The notes beneath the pieces are model-generated. The model did not search any database. It saw only the letters and a program-made list of their open reading frames with translations, and was not told where the DNA came from. A program made the translations under genes and the position numbers. Below are positions 9,483 to 18,204 of a stretch of DNA of 60,774 nt, one piece after another. Every line of letters starts with the position of its first letter. Position 1 is the first letter of the stretch. Location of the stretch: the NCBI GenBank assembly GCA_023386155.1, contig JAEWKH010000082.1, positions 1-60,774 on the forward strand, in the 5' to 3' direction. The DNA comes from Pseudomonadota bacterium (lineage in GTDB: Bacteria > Pseudomonadota > Alphaproteobacteria > Rhizobiales > Beijerinckiaceae).

Positions 9483-10844
9483 ATGACAGCCGAGGCACCG
9501 AGGGTCGTGATCGTGGGGGCGGGATTCGGCGGCCTGAACGTCGTTCAGGCCCTGGCGGGTCTTCCCATCGATGTGACCGTGGTCGACCGCCACAACTTTC
9601 ACTACTTTCAGCCCTTGCTCTACCAGGTTGCCACGGCCGCCCTGTCGCCGGCCGATATCGCTTGGCCGATCCGCAGCATCCTCAGGCGGCAGAAGAACGC
9701 CACCGTGCTCATGGCGGAGGTGACGGGCATCGATCCGGACGCGCGGCTCGTCCGTGCCGGCAGAGTCACACTTCCCTACGACATTCTCGTCCTCGCCACC
9801 GGGGCGACCCATTCCTATTTCGGGCATCCGGAATGGGCCTCCGTCGCGCCGGGGCTGAAGCAGATCGAAGATGCGACCGCCATCCGCCGCAAGGTGCTGC
9901 GGGCCTTCGAGCAGGCGGAGCTGATCGACGACATGCAGGAGCAGCGCCGGCTGCTCACCTTCGTGCTGGTGGGCGGCGGCCCCACCGGCGTCGAAATGGC
10001 CGGAGCGATCGCGGAGGTCGCGCACCATGCCCTGCCGGCCGAGTTCCGGCGCATCGACCCGCATGCCGCCCGCGTCGTCCTCATCGAGGCCGGGCCTCGC
10101 CTGCTGCCGGCCTTTCCGGATGATCTCTCGGCCTATGCGCAGCAGGCGCTGGAGCGGATGGGCGTGGAGGTCCTGACCGCGACCCTGGTGACGAACTGCG
10201 ATGAGCGCGGCGTCGATCTCGACGGGACGCGGATCGACGCCGGAACCATCATATGGGCTGCCGGCGTGGTGGCCTCCCCGGCCGGGGAATGGCTGAACGT
10301 GGAGCGGGACCGGGCCGGGCGGGTGAAGGTCGGCCCCAACCTGACGGTTCCGGGCAGGCCGGAGATCTTCGTGATTGGCGACACGGCGGCCGCCGTCGAC
10401 GAGACTGGCCGGCCGGTCCCCGGCATTGCTCCGGCCGCCAAGCAGATGGGGCAATACGTGGCCGAGGTCATCGCGGCAAGATCGGCCGGCCGCGCGCCTT
10501 CAGGGCCGTTCCGCTACCACCACCAGGGCGATCTCGCCACGATCGGGCGCAAGGCCGCCGTCGTGAGGCTCAATGCCTTTCACCTCAAGGGCTATATCGG
10601 CTGGCTGTTCTGGGGCTTCGCGCATATCTACTTCCTGATCGGCCTGCGCAACCGGGCCGTGGTGGCGTTCAGCTGGCTGTGGAACTACCTGACCTACCAG
10701 CGCGGCGCCCGCCTCATCGTCGACAGTGCCGAGGCTCGGGCGGAGGCCCAGTCCGAAAAGGAGCGGCCTCCGGCGTCGGCTGTCGAGGTGATGCGCAGGC
10801 CCGACTGCAATCAGGCGCCTCCCTCAGGGACGGATCGGCACTGA
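9483..10844 (+). CDS. ndh: type II NADH dehydrogenase (NDH-2), NAD(P)/FAD-dependent
   Basis: A 453-residue single-subunit NADH:quinone oxidoreductase, which passes electrons from NADH to the quinone pool at the inner membrane face without pumping protons. It has the FAD-binding motif VGAGFGG at residues 11-17, the NDH-2 segment FHYFQPLLYQVATAALSP, a second dinucleotide motif LVGGGPTGVEMAG for NADH, and the FAD motif IFVIGDTAA. The C-terminal region (FWGFAHIYFLIGLRNR) is the amphipathic/hydrophobic membrane-associating part. The ATG at 9483 follows AGCGAGAGCGCC, a modest site. The C-terminal tail of about 30 residues after the membrane segment is polar and variable. Confidence 0.88.
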   Translation: MTAEAPRVVIVGAGFGGLNVVQALAGLPIDVTVVDRHNFHYFQPLLYQVATAALSPADIAWPIRSILRRQKNATVLMAEVTGIDPDARLVRAGRVTLPYDILVLATGATHSYFGHPEWASVAPGLKQIEDATAIRRKVLRAFEQAELIDDMQEQRRLLTFVLVGGGPTGVEMAGAIAEVAHHALPAEFRRIDPHAARVVLIEAGPRLLPAFPDDLSAYAQQALERMGVEVLTATLVTNCDERGVDLDGTRIDAGTIIWAAGVVASPAGEWLNVERDRAGRVKVGPNLTVPGRPEIFVIGDTAAAVDETGRPVPGIAPAAKQMGQYVAEVIAARSAGRAPSGPFRYHHQGDLATIGRKAAVVRLNAFHLKGYIGWLFWGFAHIYFLIGLRNRAVVAFSWLWNYLTYQRGARLIVDSAEARAEAQSEKERPPASAVEVMRRPDCNQAPPSGTDRH

Positions 10845-10983
10845 GCGGTCAGGTGAACGGGGGATCCTCCGGAATGGCTTGTTCCCAAGGCGGCTGGTTC
10901 TGCCATCGCCGGTCGGGCACGACATTGTGCAATGCCGGGCGTTCTGCCTTGCCCCTTGTCCCTGCGGCCACTATCGCTACGCC

Positions 10984-11766
10984 ATGAGCATCCGCATCGC
11001 CTCCCTCCAGCGCTATCCGGTCAAGGGCCTGTCGCCCGAGACGCTGTCCTCCGTGACCCTCACGAAGGGCGATTACTTTCCCGGCGACCGGCTGTTCGCC
11101 ATCGAGAACGGCCCGGCCGGGTTCGATCCGGACAACCCGCAGCATCAGCCCAAGATCAAGTTCCTGATGCTGATGAGGAACGAGAGCCTGGCGCGGCTCA
11201 GGACCCGCTACCTCGATTCCATCACGACCCTCTTCATCGAGGAGGGCGGGCGCGAGGTGGCGCGGGGCGATCTTTCGACCCGGGAAGGGCGGCTCGCCAT
11301 CGAGGCCTTCTTTCGCCGCTTCATGCCCAAGGAACTGCGCGGCCCGCCGAAGCTGCTGACCGCCCCCGAGGGATTCCGCTTCACCGATTCCCGGCGCGGC
11401 TTCGTCTCCCTCATCAACCTGGCAAGCGTGCGGGCCCTCGAGACCGTGGTCGGCTCAGCGGTCGATCCCCTGCGCTTTCGCGGCAACGTCCACATCGAGG
11501 GGCTCGAGCCCTGGGCGGAGTTCGACCTCGTGGGCCAGGTGCTGACCACGGCCTCGGGCGCGCGCCTGAAGGTGACCAAGCGCATCGAGCGCTGCGCCGC
11601 CACCAACGTGGACCCGGACACGGGCATCCGCGACCTGGAGATCCCGAAGGGCCTCATGCAGGCCTATGGCCATTTCGATTGCGGCATCTATGCCGAGGTG
11701 CTGGACGGAGGCACGCTCGAGGTCGGCGCGGATTTCATGGCCGAGCAGGGGAGTCTGGCGCTGTAA
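10984..11766 (+). CDS. MOSC domain-containing protein
   Basis: A 260-residue protein with an N-terminal MOSC beta-barrel domain (IASLQRYPVKGLSPE at the start) and a C-terminal MOSC domain with the pattern SLINLASVRALE, FRGNVHIEGLEPWAE and KRIERCAATNVDPDTG, where the conserved Cys lies. MOSC proteins, such as the mARC/YcbX group, bind molybdenum cofactor and carry out N-hydroxyl reductions or sulfur transfer; whether this one binds Mo is inferred from the conserved Cys. I use ATG 10984 because homologues begin with this motif; the 35-residue upstream extension looks noncoding. No strong ribosome site is visible. Confidence 0.85.
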   Translation: MSIRIASLQRYPVKGLSPETLSSVTLTKGDYFPGDRLFAIENGPAGFDPDNPQHQPKIKFLMLMRNESLARLRTRYLDSITTLFIEEGGREVARGDLSTREGRLAIEAFFRRFMPKELRGPPKLLTAPEGFRFTDSRRGFVSLINLASVRALETVVGSAVDPLRFRGNVHIEGLEPWAEFDLVGQVLTTASGARLKVTKRIERCAATNVDPDTGIRDLEIPKGLMQAYGHFDCGIYAEVLDGGTLEVGADFMAEQGSLAL

Positions 11767-11807
11767 TTCTTTTTTGCAGGAACGTGGATGACAGCGGAGC
11801 GCTTGAT

Positions 11808-11846
11808 CGCAGACTCCCTTCCCCTCCGCTCCGGCCGGGAATGACA
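11808..11846. repeat. type 2 intergenic repeat, second copy
   Basis: CCCTTCCCCTCCGCTCCGGCCGGGAATGAC is the reverse complement of a sequence like the arm at 5797-5835, with several changes. It lies in the 358-bp gap between the MOSC gene and the DUF4167 gene, which otherwise holds the double-hairpin repeat (11952-12067) and a terminator. Confidence 0.4.
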
Positions 11847-11951
11847 TCCACCACGTCATGGCCGCACTTGTTGCGGCCACCCACGCCTTTGCACCGTTCC
11901 GGCTCCCAACCGGCCATGACGGAGCGAGAGGCATTCTCAAAAGGCCGCTAA

Positions 11952-12067
11952 AGCATCGGACCCAAAAGTGGACTTGCACTTTTGGGATTGATCCGATGCT
12001 TCTTCTCTTGGCTGGCGCATCGGATGGACCGGAAAAACCGGATCCACTTTTCCGTCCGATGCGCTAG
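11952..12067 (+). repeat. double-hairpin repeat, copy A (complete)
   Basis: First half: AGCATCGGA at 11952 pairs with TCCGATGCT ending at 12000, enclosing an inner stem CCCAAAAGTG/CACTTTTGGG. Second half: GCGCATCGGA pairs with TCCGATGCGC, enclosing GGACCGG/CCGGATCC. It ends with CTAG. This is the reference copy for the family. Confidence 0.9.
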
Positions 12068-12072
12068 ACAAC

Positions 12073-12100
12073 AAAAAAGGGAGAGCCTGGCTCTCCCTTT
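12073..12100 (-). terminator. rho-independent terminator of the DUF4167 gene
   Basis: AAAGGGAGAG (12076-12085) pairs with CTCTCCCTTT (12091-12100) around CCTGG. On the minus strand the stem runs into a TTTTTT tract. It is 25 bases past the stop of the gene at 12125. Confidence 0.85.
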
Positions 12101-12124
12101 CCGTATCGTTCATGATGGAGGGGC

Positions 12125-13132
12125 TTACTCGGCCGCCGGCGTCTCGGCCGGATCCTGCGTGAAGCCGCCGTTCTCGGCGTTGGCCGCCTCGATCATTTCC
12201 TGGCGGGTGCGGCGGCGGCGGCGCGGACGCGGTGCTTCCGCATCATTGGCCGCTTCCTGGGCCACCGGGGCCGCGGGAGGAGCCTCCTCGGCCGGGGCCG
12301 GAGCCGGCGTGCGGACCGGGTTCGTCAGGAAGGCCGGCAGGGTGCCCTGCTCGGGAGCCTCGGCCTCGTCCCTGCGACGGTCACGCTGGAAGCGCTCGCG
12401 ACGCTCGGGGCGGTCGCCACGCTCGAAGCGCTCGTTGCGGTCCTGACGGTCGAAGCGGGCCGGGCGCTCGTTGCGCTCGCCGCCCTCGGAGCGGGACTCA
12501 TAGGGCTGCTCGTCGCGCTGGAAGTCCTGGCGCTGGAAGTCTTGGCGCTGGTTGTCCTGGCGCTGCCCGTCCTGGCGCGGGCCGCGGTCGCGCTGGAAGC
12601 GCTCGCGTCGCTCGCCGCGATCCTGACGGTCGCCACGGTCCTGGCGATCCCCACGGTCCTGGCGATCCTGGCGGTCGAAGCGGGCCGGGCGTTCGTTGCG
12701 CTCGCCCCGGTTCTCGTAAGGCTGTGGCTGGGAGCCGAAATCCTGCTCCTCGCCATTGCCGAAATCCTGGTTGCCGGCGCGCTCGAGGGCCGGTCGGTCG
12801 CCCTGGCCGAAGCCCTCGTCCTCGCCGCCTTCCTCGTCGAAGGGGCGCTGCTGGTAGCCGTACTGCTCGCGCAGCTGCTCCTGGGCGGCCGCGATGATGC
12901 GGTAATAATGCTCGGCGTGCTGGAAGTAGTTCTCGGCCGCCACCGGGTCGCCGCTCGATTGCGCGTCGCGGGCGAGCTGGCTGTACTTCTCGGCGATATG
13001 CTGAGCCGTGCCGCGGATCTTCACGTCCGGGCCGTTCGACTCGTAGCTCTTCGTCAGGGGATTGGGCCCCTTGTTGTTGTTGCGGTTGTTGTTGTTACGA
13101 CCGCGCATACGCCTGTTTTGTCCTGGTCTCAT
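12125..13132 (-). CDS. DUF4167-family protein, Arg/Asp/Gln low-complexity
   Basis: A 335-residue protein whose first 85 residues carry the DUF4167 domain: it begins MRPGQNRRMRGRNN, then PLTKSYESNGPDVKIRG and AEKYSQLARDAQSSGDPVAAENYFQHAEHYYRII, the usual helical pair. The rest is highly repetitive, with runs of RQDRGD, RQDFQ and RFDRQD units, a composition typical of RNA-binding or condensate-forming proteins. The family's function is not established; the chromosomal place near prmC/prfA and clpB is conserved in Rhizobiales. ATG 13132 matches the family N terminus; the 18-residue upstream extension does not. The repeat region encodes short DNA repeats that could change length by slippage. Confidence 0.88.
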   Translation of the reverse strand: MRPGQNRRMRGRNNNNRNNNKGPNPLTKSYESNGPDVKIRGTAQHIAEKYSQLARDAQSSGDPVAAENYFQHAEHYYRIIAAAQEQLREQYGYQQRPFDEEGGEDEGFGQGDRPALERAGNQDFGNGEEQDFGSQPQPYENRGERNERPARFDRQDRQDRGDRQDRGDRQDRGERRERFQRDRGPRQDGQRQDNQRQDFQRQDFQRDEQPYESRSEGGERNERPARFDRQDRNERFERGDRPERRERFQRDRRRDEAEAPEQGTLPAFLTNPVRTPAPAPAEEAPPAAPVAQEAANDAEAPRPRRRRRTRQEMIEAANAENGGFTQDPAETPAAE

Positions 13133-13492
13133 TGTTCGCTCTATGAGCCTCGCTGGTTCTTCATGCCCACGCGATATGCAAGCCAATATTCACCGAACGG
13201 GCTCAACGCCCACCGTTCGCGTGGCAACCGTCTGACATTCGGCCATAGCCTTTCAAAGGCTCAAGCCATCCTTCAGTGTCGGGTTCAGGTGATCGCGCCA
13301 GGCCGTTCCGTTTCAAAAGCCCCTGCCTGCGCGACTGATATCGTTTGGTCTTCCGGCATGCCCCCGAGGGGCTGCCGATTTGTTTAGACCGAGGACGATC
13401 TCTAGATCCGAATCTAGCGGGTTCCGCCCGGTCCAACAAGGGCTAATTCCGACTTTATCCCATCCTGGGGCAGAAAAGCCGCATCCCGGCCA
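13133..13492. other. 360-bp intergenic region with a weak promoter and a small dyad
   Basis: No gene is visible. On the minus strand a possible sigma-70-type promoter reads TTGTTG (13439-13434), 17 bases, TAGATT (13416-13411), facing the DUF4167 gene. A dyad CTAGAT-CCGA-ATCTAG at 13402-13417 overlaps the -10 block and could be an operator. Nothing else is recognisable. Confidence 0.3.
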
Positions 13493-14341
13493 TCACGATC
13501 GCTTCATGGCGACGCAGCGGGGATTGCCCGATAGATCGTGGGCGACCCGCACGATGTCAAGCCCGTAAGTCCTTGCCAAGCTTGCTAAATCTTCGGCCTG
13601 ATCGTAGCCGATCTCGACCGAGAGCAGGCCGCCCGGCGCCAGCAGCCGCCCCGCTTCCCGCAGGATGACCCGGTAGGGCTCCAGGCCATCCGGGCCGCCG
13701 TCGAGGGCGAGCCTCGGGTCGTGCTCGCGCACCTCCTCGTCGAGGGTCGGGATGACCCCGGAGGCGATGTAGGGGGGATTCGAGACGATCAGGTCGAAGG
13801 ATCCCGACACCGCATCGGCCCAGCGGGAGAGGGCGAAGCGGCAGCGCCCGCCGACCCGGTTCTCGACCGCATTGGCGCGGGCGGTCACGAGGGCGCCGAA
13901 GGACAGGTCGATCCCGAGGCCCGTGGCCTTCGGCAGCTCGTGGAGCAGGGCCACCAGGATGCAGCCCGATCCGGTGCCGAAATCGACGATCCTGAGGGGC
14001 GCCTGCCGGTCCTGGACCAGATCGAGGACTGTCTCGACCAGGGTTTCCGTATCGGGCCGGGGCACCAGGGTCTCGGGAGACAGGCGGAAGGGCAGGCCCC
14101 AGAACTCCCGTGTGCCGACGATCCGGGCGACGGGCTCATGGGCGAGGCGCCGGCGGGCGAAGGCCGCGAGGGTGTCGGCCTGATCCGGCGTCAGGGGAAC
14201 GTCCGGATGAAGCACGAGATCCGTGGCGGTAACGTCAAGAGCAGCCATGACGAGCAGCCGCGCGTCGAGCGCCGCCGTCTCGAAGCCGGATCGGGCGAGG
14301 GTCTGGCGGAGGTCCTTGAGGGCTTGGGAACGGGTTTTCAA
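13493..14341 (-). CDS. prmC: release factor glutamine N5-methyltransferase PrmC
   Basis: A 282-residue enzyme that methylates the glutamine of the GGQ motif of release factors 1 and 2, using S-adenosylmethionine. The SAM-binding motif DFGTGSG is at residues 120-126 and the catalytic, glutamine-binding NPPY at 188-191; the N-terminal helical domain binds the release factor. It reads from a TTG start whose four bases TTGA overlap the TGA stop of the fosX-like gene, so translation is probably coupled. Its substrate gene prfA is one gene upstream in the same transcript. No other in-frame start would keep the conserved N-terminal helices. Confidence 0.93.
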   Translation of the reverse strand: MKTRSQALKDLRQTLARSGFETAALDARLLVMAALDVTATDLVLHPDVPLTPDQADTLAAFARRRLAHEPVARIVGTREFWGLPFRLSPETLVPRPDTETLVETVLDLVQDRQAPLRIVDFGTGSGCILVALLHELPKATGLGIDLSFGALVTARANAVENRVGGRCRFALSRWADAVSGSFDLIVSNPPYIASGVIPTLDEEVREHDPRLALDGGPDGLEPYRVILREAGRLLAPGGLLSVEIGYDQAEDLASLARTYGLDIVRVAHDLSGNPRCVAMKRS

Positions 14342-14763
14342 GGCATCCGACCCTGCCGGTAGCGCTCCAACCGCTCCGCCAGGGTGCCGGTATGGAGCTC
14401 GAACAGGTGGTTGTCGTCGTCGTAGAAATAGAGCGAGTGGCCCTCGCCCTCGACCCGCGGGCGGGATTCGCGGATCTCCAGCCCCAGCGCCTCGATCCTG
14501 GCCCGGCAGCCGTCGATGGCCGAGGCCGGGATCTTGAAGGCGATGTGGTTGTAGCTGCGGGTCGGCAGGCTCTCGCCTTCCATGACGGCGATCCAGAGCC
14601 CGCCCACGTCGAAGAACTTTTCCCGCGACAGGGAGAAGGTGTCGTCGCCGGAGGAATAGACCTCCCGTCCGCCGAGAACGCCTTCGACGATGGCGCTCAT
14701 GCGGGCGAGGTCGCGGGTGACGAGCGTGATGTGGCTCAGGCCCTCGATCCCGCCTTCGGTCAT
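14338..14763 (-). CDS. fosX: FosX-type fosfomycin hydrolase homologue
   Basis: A 141-residue vicinal-oxygen-chelate protein closely matching FosX, the Mn-dependent enzyme that opens the epoxide of fosfomycin with water. Predicted metal ligands are His11 (LSHIT), His73 (YNHIAF) and Glu122 (LFELHTG). Glu48 in SLSREKF corresponds to the general base (Glu44 in the Mesorhizobium loti enzyme, numbering from memory) that separates hydrolytic FosX from thiol-using FosA/FosB. The tail TGTLAERLERY is also FosX-like. Its ATG overlaps the prfA stop as ATGA and its stop overlaps the prmC start, placing it inside the prfA-prmC operon. Chromosomal rhizobial FosX can be weakly active, so true resistance is not certain. 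Confidence 0.85.
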   Translation of the reverse strand: MTEGGIEGLSHITLVTRDLARMSAIVEGVLGGREVYSSGDDTFSLSREKFFDVGGLWIAVMEGESLPTRSYNHIAFKIPASAIDGCRARIEALGLEIRESRPRVEGEGHSLYFYDDDNHLFELHTGTLAERLERYRQGRMP

Positions 14764-15848
14764 GCCGCCTGGTCCTGGGCGGCGAGCTGGGCCGCCTGGT
14801 GCTCGGTGATCAGCGCGTCGATGAGCTCGTCCAGGGCGTTGCCGCTGATCACCTCTTCCAGCTTGTAGAGGGTCAGGTTAATCCGGTGGTCGGTGACGCG
14901 CCCCTGCGGAAAGTTGTAGGTGCGGATGCGCTCGGAGCGGTCGCCGGAGCCGACCTGGGCCTTGCGGTCGGCCGCCCGGGCGGCATCCTTGGCGGTGCGC
15001 TCGGCGTCGTAGAGCCGGGCGCGCAGGAGCGCCATGGCGCGGGCCCGGTTCTTGTGCTGGGAGCGCTCGTCCTGGACGAACACCACCGTGCCGGTCGGGA
15101 TATGGGTGATGCGGATCGCCGATTCGGTCTTGTTCACGTGCTGGCCGCCCGCTCCCTGGGCCCGCATGGTGTCGATCTTCAGGTCCGCCTCGTTGAGCAC
15201 GATGTCCACGTCCTCGGCCTCCGGCAGCACGGCGACCGTGGCCGCGGAGGTGTGGATGCGGCCTTGCGTCTCCGTGTCCGGCACGCGCTGCACCCGGTGC
15301 ACGCCGCTCTCGAACTTGAGCCGCGCGAACACGCCGCGACCCTTGATCTCGGCCACCACTTCCTTGTAGCCGCCGGCCGTGCCCTCGCTCTCGGACACGA
15401 TCTCGACCTTCCAGCCCTTGAGGTCGGCGTAGCGGGTGTACATGCGCAGCAGGTCGCCCGCGAAGAGGGCCGCCTCGTCGCCGCCGGTGCCGGCGCGGAT
15501 TTCGAGGATGGCGCTCTTCTCGTCCGCCTCGTCGCGGGGCAGCAGCATGATGCGCAGGTCCTGGGCGGCCTTCTCCAGGTCCTCACGGGCCTGAGGCAGC
15601 TCGTCCTCGGCGAGCGCGCGCATCTCGGCATCGGTCGCGGCGTCGTCGATGAGGGCCTGAAGGCCGTTCAGGTTGTCCTCCATGGCGCGATAGGCCCGGA
15701 TGGCGTTCACCACCCCGTCGAGCTCGGAAAGCTCGCGGGAGAGGGCCACGAAGGTTTCGGGATCGGGACCGGCATTGAGCGTCGCCGTGATGATGTCATG
15801 GCGGGCGAGAATGGCGTTCAGGCGATCAGAGGGAGGCGCAATCGACAT
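14760..15848 (-). CDS. prfA: peptide chain release factor 1
   Basis: A 362-residue release factor that ends translation at UAA and UAG. The peptidyl-tRNA-hydrolysing GGQ motif is at 234-236 within GAGGQHVNK, and the codon-reading tripeptide is P-D-T at 190-192 (RVPDTETQ), which marks RF1 rather than RF2. Length is standard. Its ATG overlaps the ptsP stop by one base (TGATG), and its own stop overlaps the fosX-like gene as ATGA, so the whole run is one operon. Gln236 is the residue that PrmC, encoded two genes downstream, is expected to methylate. Confidence 0.97.
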   Translation of the reverse strand: MSIAPPSDRLNAILARHDIITATLNAGPDPETFVALSRELSELDGVVNAIRAYRAMEDNLNGLQALIDDAATDAEMRALAEDELPQAREDLEKAAQDLRIMLLPRDEADEKSAILEIRAGTGGDEAALFAGDLLRMYTRYADLKGWKVEIVSESEGTAGGYKEVVAEIKGRGVFARLKFESGVHRVQRVPDTETQGRIHTSAATVAVLPEAEDVDIVLNEADLKIDTMRAQGAGGQHVNKTESAIRITHIPTGTVVFVQDERSQHKNRARAMALLRARLYDAERTAKDAARAADRKAQVGSGDRSERIRTYNFPQGRVTDHRINLTLYKLEEVISGNALDELIDALITEHQAAQLAAQDQAA

Positions 15849-18115
15849 CAGACCGGAATACCATGGGTTTCCGCAAAATGGGCGAGCTTCGGGCGCAGCG
15901 TTTCGCCACCCCCGGCATTCTTCAGTTCGTCCCGGATCATGGCGCTGAGCTCCGCGACGTTCATTTCCAGCAGCATGGCCTTCACCGGGCCGATGGCCGC
16001 GGGCGACATGGAGAGCGAGCGGAAGCCGAGACCGATCAGGGCCATGGCCTCGAGGGGCCGCCCGCCGATCTCGCCGCAGACCGTGGCCTGGCAGCCGGCG
16101 GCGGCCGCGTGCTCGGCCACCATGTTCAGGGCGCGCAGCATTGGCGCGCTCAACGGGTCGAAACGGTCCGCCACGCGCCGGTTCTCGCGGTCGATGGCGA
16201 AGAAGAACTGCATCAGGTCATTCGTGCCGAGGGAGATGAAGTCGGCGCTGGCGCAGATCTCCTCCAGCTGGAACAGGAGGGACGGAACCTCCAGCATGAC
16301 GCCGAGCTTCAGGTCGCAGGGAAGCGGGTGGCCATGGTTGGCCAGATGGGCTTTCTCCCGCTCCACGATCTGCTTGGCGCGGGCGAACTCGTCGCAGGTC
16401 GCGACCATGGGGAACATGATCTTCAGGGGCCGCCCGGCGGCTGCCTTGAGGAGGGCGCGGACCTGGGCCCGCAGCAGGCCCGGACGGTCGAGCCCGATGC
16501 GGATGGCACGCCAGCCCAGGGCCGGGTTCTCCTCCTCGACGGATTGCATGTAGGGCAGGATCTTGTCGCCGCCGATGTCGAGGGTGCGGAAGGTGACGGG
16601 CTTGCCGCCGGCCTCCGCGAAGACGGTGCTGTAGAGGGCCTGCTGCTCGGAGGCCGAGGGCATGCGCTCGGCGATCATGAACTGGAGCTCGGTGCGGAAC
16701 AGGCCGACGCCCGCGGCTCCGGTCTCGGCCAGATGGGGCAGGTCGACCACGAGCCCGGCATTGATCTGCAGGGTGACCTCGACGCCGTCCTTGGTGACGG
16801 AGGGCACGTCGCGCAGCTTGAGGTACTGCTCCTGCCGGCGGGCACGAAGGCGTGCCTTCTCGGCATAGGCCGCCTCCACGTCCGGGTTCGGGCGGATCTG
16901 CACCTCGCCGGCCGCGCCGTCGACGATGATGGCGTCGCCCGGCTCCGTCAGCGAGGTCGCGTTCGAGATCTCGCCCACGGCCGGAATGCCGAGCGCCCGG
17001 GCCACGATGGCGATGTGGCTCGTCGGGCCGCCTTCCTCGAGCACGACCCCGCGCAGGCGCGAGCGGTCGTAGTCGAGGAGCGCCGCCGGCCCCATGGAAC
17101 GGGCCACCAGAATGGCGTTCTCCGGCAGTTGCGTCCGTTCGAGCACCAGGTCGCGGCCGACGAGGCGGTGCAGGAGGCGGTTGGCGAGGTCGTCGAGGTC
17201 GTGCAGGCGCTCGCGCAGGTAGGGATCGGTCTGGCGCAGCATGCGGGCGCGGTTGTCGGACTGCACCCGCTCGACGGCGGCTTCCGCCGTCAGGCCCGAG
17301 GTGACCGCCTCGCGCATGCGCCGGAGCCAGCCCTGGTCATGGGCGAACATGCGGAAGGTCTCCAGGACCTCCCGGTGCTCGCCGTGATGGGCCACGTCCC
17401 CGCGCTCGATCAGCTCGTCGATCGACAGCCGGACCTCCGCGATGGCCGAATCCAGCCGGTTGAGCTCGGCCTCGACGTTCTCGGCGATGAGGTTCTTGAC
17501 GACGACCCGGGGTTCGTGGAGCACCACGTAGCCCAGGCCGACGCCGTCCGCGAGGGCGACGCCCTTCTGGTAGACTGGGCGGCGGATCGCGATGCCGGTA
17601 TCCACCGGCGCCAGGGCCTGGAGCTCCCCGGTGGCGAGCATCTCGGCCACCACCATGGCGGTGGTCTGAAGCGCCTCGACCTCTTCCTCGGTATAGACGC
17701 GATAGGTGCGGTTCTGGACGACCAGGACGCCCAGCGTGTTGCCGGCGCGGAGCAGGGGCACGCCGAGGAAGGCGTGGTAGATCTCCTCGCCCGTCTCCGG
17801 CTTGTAGGAGAAGGCCGGGTGGCTTTGCGCGTCGGACAGGGCCAGAGGCTCCGCCGTCGAGGCGATGAGGCCGACGAGGCCCTCGCCCGAGCGCATGATG
17901 GTCAGGTGGACGGCTTCCCGGTTCAGGCCCTCGGTGGCGAACAGCTCGAGCACGCCGTCGCCGCGCATCACGTAGACGGAGCACACCTCCGCCACCATGT
18001 TGGCGGCGATCTGCGTGACGATCTTGTCGAGACGGTCCTGCGCCCCGACCGGCTCCGCCATGATCTCGCGGAGGCGGCGCAGCAGAAGGCGCGGACCGCC
18101 GGGAGCACTTGGCAT
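15848..18115 (-). CDS. ptsP: phosphoenolpyruvate-protein phosphotransferase PtsP (enzyme I-Ntr)
   Basis: A 755-residue first enzyme of the nitrogen phosphotransferase relay, which takes phosphate from PEP and passes it to NPr. An N-terminal GAF domain (about 15-165) is followed by the enzyme I N domain, the phosphohistidine domain with His367 in GGPTSHIAIVAR, and the C-terminal PEP-binding TIM barrel with FRTLDIGGDK and SLGTNDLMQ. GAF plus enzyme I is diagnostic of PtsP rather than sugar enzyme I. The relay generally regulates potassium, nitrogen and stringent responses rather than moving sugar. It heads the ptsP-prfA-fosX-prmC operon, 90 bases downstream of lysC. Confidence 0.95.
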   Translation of the reverse strand: MPSAPGGPRLLLRRLREIMAEPVGAQDRLDKIVTQIAANMVAEVCSVYVMRGDGVLELFATEGLNREAVHLTIMRSGEGLVGLIASTAEPLALSDAQSHPAFSYKPETGEEIYHAFLGVPLLRAGNTLGVLVVQNRTYRVYTEEEVEALQTTAMVVAEMLATGELQALAPVDTGIAIRRPVYQKGVALADGVGLGYVVLHEPRVVVKNLIAENVEAELNRLDSAIAEVRLSIDELIERGDVAHHGEHREVLETFRMFAHDQGWLRRMREAVTSGLTAEAAVERVQSDNRARMLRQTDPYLRERLHDLDDLANRLLHRLVGRDLVLERTQLPENAILVARSMGPAALLDYDRSRLRGVVLEEGGPTSHIAIVARALGIPAVGEISNATSLTEPGDAIIVDGAAGEVQIRPNPDVEAAYAEKARLRARRQEQYLKLRDVPSVTKDGVEVTLQINAGLVVDLPHLAETGAAGVGLFRTELQFMIAERMPSASEQQALYSTVFAEAGGKPVTFRTLDIGGDKILPYMQSVEEENPALGWRAIRIGLDRPGLLRAQVRALLKAAAGRPLKIMFPMVATCDEFARAKQIVEREKAHLANHGHPLPCDLKLGVMLEVPSLLFQLEEICASADFISLGTNDLMQFFFAIDRENRRVADRFDPLSAPMLRALNMVAEHAAAAGCQATVCGEIGGRPLEAMALIGLGFRSLSMSPAAIGPVKAMLLEMNVAELSAMIRDELKNAGGGETLRPKLAHFAETHGIPV

Positions 18116-18204
18116 GAGCTTATCAGTTCCCGTCCTTCGAGGCCGGCAGGGCGAACCGGCGGCTGATGATTACAACTGTCGCAGCCCGACAGTTCCCTCG
18201 TCAA

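Noticed and set aside
12125..12800. Regular short repeats that might be a CRISPR array
   Set aside because: Repeats are 12-18 bases, contiguous, in frame and encode RQD-type peptide units; there are no spacers or cas genes.
15863..18166. 767-codon open frame opposite ptsP
   Set aside because: Shadow of ptsP, which shows all enzyme I motifs and GAF.
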